Source of the DNA: Eucalyptus grandis
Lineage: Eukaryota; Streptophyta; Magnoliopsida; Myrtales; Myrtaceae
Direction: 5' to 3'
NCBI RefSeq assembly: GCF_016545825.1
Contig: NC_052614.1
Coordinates: forward strand, 33,698,072-33,762,071
Length of the DNA stretch: 64,000 nucleotides
The translations under genes were made by a program, and so were the position numbers. The notes beneath the pieces are model-generated. The model saw only the letters and a program-made list of their open reading frames with translations, had not been told where the DNA came from and did no database searches. This document shows positions 34,943 to 45,027 of this stretch, one piece after another (within the stretch, counting starts at the first letter, position 1; each line of letters begins with the position of its first letter).

Positions 34943-37139
34943 GGAGCTCATCAGGTACCTCCATTTTGACTTTGCTATATGTTCTGGTTTCATTGCCAAT
35001 CTATGCATACCATATAGGTAGGTGAAATATTCATAGTGCTCATTCTTCTGATGACAATTTGCGGGCCGTCATCAGATCATTATTCTTAGAATGATTATGT
35101 CTGTTCTGAGCCATACTTGCATTTTGACATTGCTATATGGTCCTATTTGTTTTAGTAATGAATATGGAAGTACATATGCGCGAGTAACATGCACGAGTCT
35201 CGTATAATAAACAACATTTGGTGCCATCAAAGGAGACAACTCGTTTAACAGCTGCATTATTTTTCTTTATATGTCTTATTGCAGGCTATGTTAACTTCAG
35301 AATTCTAACTCAAAGCATGGTTTTCTTCATTGGTGCTTAGATCTGGTATGTTGAAATTGTCATAAGTCCTACTTTCTGAATTTCCTAATTATTGTCACAG
35401 CACCAAGAATGCTTTTGACAGCCATTTTCTGTTCTTTTTCTTTTCTCTCATTTTGACAGCAAAAAAGCTGGTTGTTAAGATTAGAATGTTGAAGAATATC
35501 AGTAGGCTCGTTGAATTAAGCTGTCATATCAATATCCTAAAGTGGCAGCTGACTCAAGATATTCAGGTGTTAAGGTGTTTACTTGGCTAGTTGAATTAGG
35601 ATGGCTCCTTCTGTATCTGCTTGCATAGAGAAGTACTTTAATTAAGGAGAATGAAGAAACAAACTGAGTACACTGTATATCATAAGGTGACAACAAAAGA
35701 AAACATAGAAGAGAGATGAGAGAAAAGAAAGTAACCTAAAGAGAATGTTATAACTTTAAACCAGTTTAATTTAGCTCTTGTTCCTCTCTAGCCATAAAAT
35801 CCACATGACTGACAAAAGAAGAGTTTTCCAAGTTTACGGTGATGACACTGGCCATTTCTTCCTCCTTTTCAACTTATCCTAAATGGTAGAACCCCATGCG
35901 TGGCTATGAAACCAAATGAATGTGGTACATTGCCCAAAAACTCACTTTTGAGTTCTTTTGAAGGAAAAACATTTGCTGTGTTTACGGCATGCTAAATCTT
36001 TAGTCTGTTCACATGTTATTTAAAGCTAAATAAATGGTTAAAACAGATTAAGAAGTTGTGCAGAGTGCTAAGAGGTACCACACAGTAAAATCGGGTCTAT
36101 TTTTGTTAACCAGAATCATTCGATCTGTTCATCCCTTGTCTGAACCTTTTAGATCTATAAATTTGCTTTCTTTTAGTCCTAAAAGAAGTCCTTTTGCTTA
36201 AAGAAGGAAAAGGACACTGGAAGTGCCATAACTTTTTAACATCACTCACTTCAGTGTAAAAACTATTCAAGCAATCACTCGAGTGCAATACTGGTGGAAA
36301 AACGATTACCTAAATGCCTCTGGCAACAAATTCTGGCGATTTGTCTTATGCGGCTTTTTAAAAAACTGAGTTTGACACGGGTTTTTAATAGAAAGTTTAG
36401 TGTAGCGTGGACAAAGTCCGCATTCCAATTCATCTGTATGCATTTATTGGAAGTGCTGATGAGTTTTGTTTCATCTTTTATTGCTTTATTTTGTACTTCT
36501 GAATCGGTTGCTTGAGTTTTCATTCATCCGTCTCTAAGCTCTCTGTTTGTGCTCATGGACTGAGAATCTGTGATAAAAAGTGCTTCCATCATGAAGAAGC
36601 AAATTGAACCGAAAGTGGCCAAGAAATTGTTTCATTCGTCATTTTTGTCTAAATTGGCAGTATGATTGTTGCTCGTCTACCTTAGCTTTGACTCTTCTTC
36701 ATTTTAATTTATTTTATTTTTAAATATTATGGAGAATGAGATCGAGTGCAGATGATGTGTTACCATCCATATTTTTCTTCACTTTGAACTGATTGGAGAT
36801 ACAAATGATCCATGTGGAAATGTTCTTGACGCTGATGCACTCTTCAAATATATTCATCCCTTTGCCTCCATTAGTTCAATTGATTTCATGGGTATTTTAA
36901 TTTGTTTTGTTTGATTCAGCCTTTCTTCAAACATTGTTTAAGTTTGGTTGCTTTTATCTTCCATTGGATTTTTTGGGTTTAGCAATTTTTGTTTGATGAC
37001 ATGAACAGTGACTTTTTTGGGTTCAGCCTTTGTTCTTTTTTCTTTTACTGAGTGCCAAAATGGCATTGTCTCTTATGGTTTTTGCTAATTGGGTTATGAG
37101 CCACATAGATTTGACTTAAAATAAAATTGTCACAAAGCT
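34943..37139. other. Downstream region of endonuclease V, no further gene seen
   Basis: A partial copy of exon 8 and its flank seems to follow: near 35,050-35,100 the words CATTCTTCTGATGACAATTTGC, GTCATCAGATCA and GAATGATTATGTCTGTT mimic 34,880-34,940, suggesting a local tandem duplication. The rest is AT-rich with short frames only. This part could include the 3' UTR. Confidence 0.4.
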
Positions 37140-37375
37140 TATTAGGGAACCCGCAACAAGTGGAAAGAGAGAAAGAAGGAAGAGAGAAGGAATAGAGAGG
37201 AGAAGGAGAACGTAAAAGAAACAAAGAGAAGGTTGTAGTTTTCTATGTAACATAAATCTTATACCCATTGTGTTTATATTAAATATAAATTGTATATGAC
37301 CATAATACCCTTATCTAAGTAAAAAATAAATAAAACTCTGAAAATTAAAAATAACTCAATTAAAGAAACTTAGCA
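37140..37375 (-). repeat. 3' LTR (partial) of the copia relic
   Basis: Immediately after the tract AAGGGGGAG the minus strand continues TGCTAAGTTTC, a normal LTR start. No second LTR is in the window, so the far end is uncertain. Confidence 0.6.
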
Positions 37376-37445
37376 CTCCCCCTTAAGCTGGAGCATATAG
37401 GTCACTCATGCCCATAAGCTGGAGCATATAGGTCACTCATGCCCA
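37376..37445 (-). promoter_or_regulatory. Polypurine tract and 31-bp duplication of the copia relic
   Basis: The minus strand reads AAGGGGGAG at 37,376-37,384. Just upstream of it, in element orientation, a 31-bp unit containing GCATGAGTGACCTATATGC is present twice in tandem (37,384-37,445). Confidence 0.85.
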
Positions 37446-37645
37446 GCTTGGAATAACTAGCAACAATATCATGACGAAATAATGTTTTGGTGAACATATC
37501 AACAAACTGATCTCTAGAGGCAACGTAAGGAGTAGCAATCAACTTCTGCTTCACAGCATCACGAACAAAGTGACAGTTAACTTCTATATGCTTAGTTTGC
37601 TATTGAAAAACAGGATTCCCAGCAATACAAGTAGCTGCTTGACTA

Positions 37646-37837
37646 TCACATCATATCCATAGGTTGATTAATAGAAAATCCAAGCTCCTGGAGAAGAGAT
37701 TTCAACCACAATAATTTGGCCACAGGTTGTGCCATAGCACGATATTCAGCCTCCGCACTAGACCTGGCAATGATAGTCTGTTTCTTTCTTCTCCAAGTAA
37801 CCAAATTACCACTAATAAAGGTGCAATATCCAGTCAT
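37646..37837 (-). pseudogene. Copia RNase H fragment
   Basis: Contains GNLVTWRRKKQTIIARSSAE followed by AEYRAMA, the signature of copia RNase H. It is open for 63 codons and then interrupted. Confidence 0.92.
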
Positions 37838-38013
37838 AAACTGTTGATCATACGTTGACCCATCCTTATTAGCATCACAATAGCCAACAAGAGTGGAAGA
37901 ACCGTTAGGTTTATAAATTAGTCCTTACTAAGAGAGCTTTTAAGATATCAAAGAATGCGACAGAGAATGCGATAGAGAGCATCCCAATGAGCCTTCTTAG
38001 GTGACTCCATAAA

Positions 38014-39041
38014 CTAACTCACCACACCAACAACAAAAGAAATATCGGGACGTGTAACAGTAAGATAAATTAGTTTCCCAACTAGACGTTGATATTGTTG
38101 CTTGTCTTCAATTTCATTTTCATCATCAACTCCAAACTTTTGATTTGGATCCATAAGAGTATCAACTAGCTTGGAAGCTAGTATATTAGTCTTAGACAAA
38201 AGATCAAGAACATACACTTTTGCTGAGACAAATTAATACATTTTTTACTTCGTAAAACTTTAGTACCTAGAAAATACCTAAGGGTTCTCAAGTTTTTAAT
38301 CTGAAATTGCTGCTGAAGAAATGACTTAACCTCATAAATGTCGATCACATCACTACCAGAGACAATTATATCATCCACATATACTACAAGAATGACAACC
38401 CCCGCGGGCGATTTCTTCTTATGAACAAAAACAGAATGATCTGAATTAACATTGGTGGAAACCACATATGAAAATCACTAAATTAAAATTTTCAAACCAT
38501 GCTCTTAGAGACCGTTTCAACCCATAAATAAACTTATGTAGCCAATATACTTTACTACGATTCTCCCCTTGAGCAACATACCCGGAGGTTGCTTCATATA
38601 TACTTCTTTAGACAAATTGCCATAAAGAAAAGCATTCTTGACATCCAATTGATATAATGGCCAATCGAAATTCACAGCAAGAGAAATAATAACACGAACA
38701 GAATTGAGATGTGCCACAAGGGAAAAAGTCTCAAAGTAATCAACTTTATAAGTTTGAGTAAAACCTTTATCAATAAGCCGAGCTTTAAGATGCTCAATTG
38801 AGCTATCCGGATTGTACTTGATAATGTACACCCAACGACACTTCACATCTTTTCTAAAAGGAAGATCAACCAATGACCACGTTTGGTGAGACACTAGAGC
38901 TTTCATTTCCACATCCATAGCTTTCCACTCGAGGCGAGACAAAGCCTCAGTGGTAAAAATAGGAATTATGTGAATTTGTAATGATAGAGCAAAGTCATGT
39001 AATGGAGAAGGAAGATGTCTCATAATGCTCAATAGGGCCAA
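38014..39041 (-). pseudogene. Copia reverse transcriptase, broken
   Basis: The 38,517-39,041 frame carries the conserved WSLVDLP, KARLIDKGFTQ and QLDVKNAFLYGNL motifs. The 38,178-38,465 frame carries the catalytic YVDDIIVSG. The 38,014-38,217 frame adds YQRLVGKLIYL. The pieces are in different frames. Confidence 0.93.
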
Positions 39042-39271
39042 AGAGGATTTTTGTGTGCACGATCAAGTACCTTTGCGAAAGGCAATCGGAAGATCGTCTA
39101 GACTAGGAGACAAGGAAAAAGATTGACCGGAGGGTATGGAAGATTGCTTTCACTGCTGATACACCTGCAAGGGAGGAGATACTAGAGAAGAACTAACAGG
39201 ATCTAGCAGGATAAGTTGTGGGATAGAAGGATCAGCTACAATGTCAGTCGAAAACTCTTTATCCTCAGTAG

Positions 39272-41358
39272 TAGGGGTGAGCGGTTCCAGGTTCCGGTTC
39301 GGTTCCGTCGGAACTGGAACCTACCATCGGGTACGGGTTCTTCAATTTTGGAACACGGAACCTACCCGTTAGAACCGAAAACTGGAACCTACTGTCACGG
39401 GTTAGGGGTCGGTTCCAGTTCCAACAGGTTTTTTTTTTTTTTTTTTTTTTCATTTTCGTAGTGGGCGAATATCTGGAAGCCGGAATAATTCAATAGTTGG
39501 CCCTCCATTTTCAATACTTGCCAATACACAACAATGTGAATCTTTTACATCCAAATAGACAACTAAATTCATAATTTTGTAGATAAAACATTGTCTAATG
39601 TATAATTTGGTGATTCCTTATGGTTAATATGTTTCATAATAATAACTATGGGCATGTTGTATGAGCATATGCTCTTGGCATTTCGCTCTTGATTTGAGTG
39701 GGTAAGAAGTAGGTGCCACATCGTTGCTATGCGCTCCTTGCGAAAGTTACGGCAACATGCTCGGATACACAAAGTACAAGCTCAATATAGCTGCCATGGC
39801 GTGCGGTCGGCAAATGCAAGGACAAAACTATGAGGATTGCATCAAAGATCGGCGGGATATATTTCAAGTCCATATGATGTAATGAAACCTCCTTTCTGCA
39901 CAAGAGCGGTTTATTGTTACCGCCCTAAACCTACATGAAGAGAGACCGACTTTTCAATTGTCATTCTGAAAATAATAAGTAGCATCAGAAAGAACAACTT
40001 GAAAGCTTAAAACCCAACAAGAGCATGCGTATGGTGCTTCGATAAATGTATCTATCCCCGGACAAGCAAACATTTGCAAATCCGTTCATTGTGCCGTAAA
40101 CTAGCAGAGGAAGTGCAAAATCATCGTTTTCTTAGTTTGACGCATGAGATTTACCAATTACAACAAAATGACGGCTTGGACTGCATGTGCGCAAACTGCC
40201 TCAACAAAAGGATTCAGCTTGTCTATTGGGTTTAGCATTTAACTAGAGAATCAATCGGTGATAATATCTTTCCCATTTCGGGCCGGCAAAAGAAGATGGT
40301 CACATCAATATCAGCTGAAGATTCTTCACCCCAAATGGGCGGTGTTGAGTAGAGTGGCAAATAATATAGATACGGTGCCAAGTATTTCGGGCACATTGGC
40401 TATTCCTTGGTAGACAATAACATATACAATCCTATGAAAATATAGCACATAAATAACAATTTGTTCCAACAAGATCCAGAATATGGCTAAGCTGCACCCT
40501 ACAATACGATTGCTATCGTATTTTGTCATTGAACGAGAAGAAAAAGAATTCTCTTCCCTACAAAGACAACACCAAACTAACCGGTTAAGCGGCGGTATGC
40601 CCGGTCTAGCAACATAGTGTTGTTGCTCTTCAGCAGATTAGACCTACTCCACATAAATAATGTCTCCATCAGGATCCCAGCCTTCCCAATCGCTTTCATC
40701 TTGAGGATGATCCGATGCCTCAACCACGTTGGCGGTGGCGGTTCGGAGCAATGACGGCCCGAACGGCCAAGCGAGCAGCAGCAAGAGGTGGTGACGGTGG
40801 CTTGGGGACGGCGGCGGTGGCTCATGGCGGCGAGGGGCCGCGCGATAGCTCGTCGGGCTCAACGGCAAGACGGCTCGTCGGACGAGCGGTGGGTGGTGGT
40901 GGTTCGGTGGCCAAGAGGTGGTGGTGAGTAGGGTGTGGGGCGGCGGTGTGGTGGTGAGTGAGCGGCACCGGCAAGAACCAGCAAGAGGAAGGAAGGAAGG
41001 AACGAAGAAGAAGAAGAAGAAGAAGGGGTGGGGTTTCGGCCGAGAGAGGAGGAAAGAGAAGAGAGAGAGAGAAGAAAGAAAAGTTGGGGGACGAGGAAGT
41101 GACGTGAGCGGGGAAAAAGGGGGAAAAAGAAAGAGAGAGGGAAAAATAGGGGAAAAGAAAGAGAGGGAAAAAGGAAGGGGAAGGGGGAAATGACGTGGGT
41201 GCTCTTGGGTTTTTTTTTTTTTTTTTTTTTAAAATATCTGACCGGTTCCGGTTCCGCCGGTTCCGGTTCCCATTGGAACCGGGAACGCCGGTTCCTAGAA
41301 AAATGGAACCGGGAACCGGAACCGGTCTCTTTAGAACCGGGAACCGTGCTCACCCCTA
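39272..41358. mobile_element. hAT-like DNA transposon, non-autonomous, 8-bp TSD
   Basis: Ends are perfect 11-bp inverted repeats TAGGGGTGAGC, each followed by subterminal GGTTCC/GGAACC repeats. The element is flanked by the 8-bp duplication CTCAGTAG (39,264-39,271 and 41,359-41,366), the target length of the hAT superfamily. Both subterminal zones also have a long T run (39,429-39,450 and 41,212-41,231). I see no hAT transposase or dimerisation domain in 2.1 kb. It inserted into the copia relic, so it is younger than that insertion. Confidence 0.92.
40620..41230 (-). other. GC/purine-rich cargo inside the hAT-like element
   Basis: A GC-rich block (40,715-40,990) next to a polypurine block (40,985-41,195) resembles the promoter and first exon of a plant gene rather than the AT-rich remainder of the element. 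A minus-strand frame at 40,644-40,868 ends in an acidic tail with ESDWEGWDPDGD before a stop; I do not recognise it. It could be captured host sequence or a remnant 5' exon of the transposase gene. Confidence 0.35.
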
Positions 41359-41445
41359 CTCAGTAGGATAGCATGGTGTGCCCTTGAAAAAAGTAACATC
41401 AGCACTAATATATTAGGTACAAGTTATTGGATCATAACACCGATA

Positions 41446-41868
41446 TCACCTCTGTGTACGTGAATACCCAAGAAAAATACATTTAATGGCACAAGAAGAT
41501 AGTTTATCAGAACCGAAACATAGGTTATGAACAAAACAAACACCCCTAAAGACGCGCAGGGTAAGAGAGAATAACGGCTTGTCAGAAAATATAACATTGA
41601 TTGGTGACTGATGATTGAGGACAGTGAAAGGCATATGATTTGTGCGATAACATGTGGCAAGGACAGCATCACTCCGAAATGATTTTGGCACAGGCATATG
41701 AAATAAGAGTGAACGAGCAACTTCTAGAAGGTATAAGTACAACTTGTTTGATCTACTTTCTTTCGGCCATACCATTCTGCTGAGAGGTATAAGTACAACT
41801 TGTTTAATGTATAATATCAAGATTAAAATAAAACAAAGAACTTGATATCTATGTATATTTTGGAGCAT
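41446..41868 (-). pseudogene. Copia integrase C-terminal fragment
   Basis: The frame shows SFRSDAVLATCYRTNHMP, then VLNHQSPINVIF and CIFLGYSRTQ, the post-catalytic integrase region where copia elements normally have YLINRMP and FLGY motifs. Confidence 0.82.
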
Positions 41869-41934
41869 TATCTATTCGCAAAATTTTAAGGGATATATTA
41901 AACTGATTAGTAACCTCACGATGAAATAATTGGA

Positions 41935-44280
41935 ATGAATCTTGACTTCTTTATCTATTTTCCTTTCAAGAAAAACGAGGATGTCAATCCCACCAAAGCC
42001 AGTCATTCTGGAATGAATCCAGAACACCTGCTTTTAGCACAAAAACAATGCTCAGATTTACTTCATCTAGGATTAATTAAGCCATCAGATTATCAATGGG
42101 CTTGTGAAGCATTTTATGTCAACAGATGTGCTGAGCAAAACAAAGGAAAGATGTGATTGTTTATTAATTACTAGCCTCTCAACTAATTTCTGCAAGATGA
42201 TAAATTTCTTCTGCCACATTGGAACTCTTTATTCTCCAATTTTAGCCAAGTCAAAGTATATTCCAAGTTTGCCCTTAAAGTTAGATTTTGGTAGTTATGA
42301 ATCCATCCTAAAGACAGGGACAAAACTAGATTTGTATCCCAAATCAACGTGTTCAGTGGACAGTGCTCCCTTTTGGCCTTAAGACAGCTCTTTCAATGTT
42401 CTAGAAGACTATGTGTAGAATTTTTCAGCCTATTCTAGCCAATGCCCAAATTTACATTGATGATATCCTCCTTTACAGCCCGAACGAGGTTTTTCATTAT
42501 AAATTATTAACCCAATTTGCCGAGCTGGTATGAAAGCATGGAATCATGATATCCTAGAAGAAGAATATCATTGCCTAGAAAGAAATTAAATTTCTTGAGA
42601 TGCATCTCAAAGATGGAATGTATTATCATGGTCCTCATATCGCTGAAGAATTGCAAAGATTTCCTTACGAAAATCTTTCCTTCAAGCAAGTTAAACAATT
42701 CCTTGAGATAGTTACTTATCTCAGGGATTTTGTCCCAAAAATCACAGAGTTTGTAAGTCCACCGCCACAAATGCTAAAGAAAGATGCTCCTCCGTGGGAA
42801 TCACAACAAACTAAGTCTGTACATAAGCTTAAAGAAATTCTACAACATCTTCCTCCAGTGTGAATCCCTTCTACGGGAAAAATGATTTTGCAAACAGATG
42901 CCAGTGATAACTACTGGATTACTGTTCTTCTTGAAGGAATTGATGAAAATCAATGAGTTTGTAATCATAAGAGCGGGAGATTCATACAAGCGGAAATGCA
43001 TTACCACTTTATGTTAAAAGAAATCTTGGCAATAAAATATGGCACCAAAAAGTTTGAATTCCATCTTATAGGCCATTATTTTCTTGTTGAGATGGACATG
43101 TCCTCATTTTTTCATATGCTGAAGTTCAAGTAGAAACATATTCTGCATCCTCAACTTCTTATATTAGCGAAATGGTTTTCAAAGTATTCCTTTGAAATCA
43201 AACATATTGCGGAAAAAAAAAAAAAGAATATACTCACCAATTTTTTTGTCTCAACCAAAAGAATTTACGGCTACCACATCTATATGTGTGTGTATGTGTG
43301 TGGGGGGGGGTAAGGAATCCAAGAGGTGGTTTCAAGGTTCAAGAAATAAAGCCCAAATGGCATTCATATTCATATCCATTAGAAATCCCAAAGCTCATCC
43401 AAGACAATGTTCTCTTCGAAAATCTTGGAAGACTTATGTGGCAGTATCATTTCCATATTTTCAACGATTATGGTGGTCTTCTCCTTCGTCCGGATGGATT
43501 GCATCCAAAATATCCCTTTATTCATCATCTTACTTTCTTCCAAAAAAAAAAAAAAAAATTCCAAAAAAACTCAAATGATTTTATTGGTATTTGTTTAATT
43601 TTTATATCATTTCCATTGACTTTCCAATGGCAAAAAAAAAAAAAAAAAAACACAAATGATTTTATTGGTATTTGTTTAATTTTTATACCATTGACATTGA
43701 GTTTCAGATGCCCAAGATGTCTCTTATCATCAGCAAAATCATTCAAGGTGAAGCCAAAAATAAATATTTTGGTCAAATGCTTAGTTGGTTCAAACTATTA
43801 GGTGCATGAAAAATATTTTCCAAGCCCAAGTTAGAGCATGCAGGCTCGACCCAGAGCTTTATGCAGTTGTTTTATTTTTCAGGCCATGACTATTTGTTTG
43901 ACCCAGTGGAGATACGTGTAAATTTTTAGCAAATGTTGAAGTATCCACATATAAACCCCAACATATTCCAAATGAGATTTTTACAACTTTTCCTTGTAGA
44001 ATCTCAGTTTATCCTTGACAATATCGGGAATTGCAGAGGATATCATGCCGGCACAATCAAGTTATTCCACCCAAAGCATGGTCAACAGAAATTGAGAATG
44101 TTTCTTGGGATCATTCCGATGACTATCATGCAACTAGAACAACAATTTATGCTTGCCTAAGAAGACATTACGGAATGGACATGACAAGACACTTTTGGGA
44201 CACAAACTTATTCATAGGATCCAGCTTCTTCATCATAAGACCCATGGAGAGGACCATCATTACAAGATCCTTTTGATTAT
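41935..44280 (+). mobile_element. Endogenous pararetrovirus relic (Caulimoviridae)
   Basis: An integrated, decayed fragment of a plant pararetrovirus polyprotein on the plus strand. At 41,935-42,156 the frame shows the start of a caulimovirid-type reverse transcriptase (LIKPSDYQWACEAFYVN). The RT active site YIDD is encoded at about 42,452-42,463 in another frame, and an RNase H start (QTDASD) near 42,891. Further frames (43,286-43,540 and 43,933-44,280) continue in the same direction with conserved-looking sequence I cannot assign. Frameshifts, stops and two A-rich tracts interrupt it repeatedly. No LTRs, no integrase and no 5' part (movement or coat protein) are seen, so it is a truncated, non-functional copy. 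The left edge abuts the copia break. The genus (for example Florendovirus) is a guess. Confidence 0.78.
43572..43735 (+). repeat. 81-bp tandem duplication with poly(A) tracts in the viral relic
   Basis: CAAATGATTTTATTGGTATT occurs at 43,572 and 43,653. Each unit is preceded by a run of 16 or more A residues, so slippage or a duplicated insertion is likely. Confidence 0.88.
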
Positions 44281-44499
44281 AGTGAATTGCCCTTGCACTC
44301 CGTCTAGGTCTTGAAAAAAAATATTCCTTTGCTTTAGCTTGGGTATCTATCCCAACCCTGCATTCTAGCAAGTCCACTGATGTTCCGACAAGCTCTCATT
44401 GGTCATCCAAAAGACAAAGGCAATTTGAATTAGATACAAAAGGTGCTTCAAATTTGAAGAAGTAAAGAAGCTCCTTGAAGCACTTAGGCAACATTATAA

Positions 44500-44885
44500 A
44501 GATAACATGGGGAAAAGTGTTACTAATACCCCGTTTAGGTCTAATGGAGAGATTGGATAGGGAAAATAAAGAACATCAATTTGTGAAAATTTTGGTAAAA
44601 CCACTGCCAAATGTCCTAAAAACTTAAGTTATTAGATAAATGTGTAGTTTTTTATTTAAATAATTTAACACTCCCCCTTACGTTTAGTTTTGTCTTTTGC
44701 CTAATACTAGACGTGAAAATTTAATTGGAGAGGCACATGGGACCTAATAAAATTTGAATTCAAGACCTCTAACTCTCACACCATGTGAAGTTTTTGGTAT
44801 AATCACCACCAATTGTTTTAAAAGTTTAAACAATTAAATGAAGGCATGATTTATTATTTAAAAAATAAATATTCTAACACAATTG
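44500..44885. repeat. Dispersed repeat, copy 1
   Basis: Words such as AAAACTTAAGTTATTAGATAAATG, TTATTTAAATAATTTAACACTC and GAATTCAAGACCTCTAACTC recur in the same order at 57,510-57,820 inside the methyltransferase intron. Non-coding; class not determined. Confidence 0.7.
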
Positions 44886-45027
44886 ATAGAATTCAACTAC
44901 TTTCCATGTCTTGATAATGTCTATTTACAAGAGAATGGAGACAAGTATAACTGTGTACGAAGTGTCAGACAGCACCTATAACGAAGCCACAATGCCTTAC
45001 TACAATCATGTACTTCATATGAAATAA

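Larger units (their letters stand above)
37140..41868 (-). mobile_element. Ty1/copia retrotransposon, 5'-truncated and split
   Basis: The 3' half of a copia element reading right to left: C-terminal integrase (41,446-41,868), reverse transcriptase (38,178-39,041), RNase H (37,646-37,837), a polypurine tract and the start of the 3' LTR (from 37,375). Gag, protease, the integrase core and the 5' LTR are missing. The break near 41,870 abuts the pararetrovirus relic. A hAT-like element (39,272-41,358) separates integrase from RT. Frameshifts and stops throughout show it is dead. The outer end of the 3' LTR is not fixed; 37,140 is approximate. Confidence 0.88.

Noticed and set aside
40715..41353. 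Gly/Arg/Lys/Glu-rich frames in the hAT-like element
   Set aside because: Low-complexity products of the CGG-rich and polypurine blocks; kept only as a possible cargo note.
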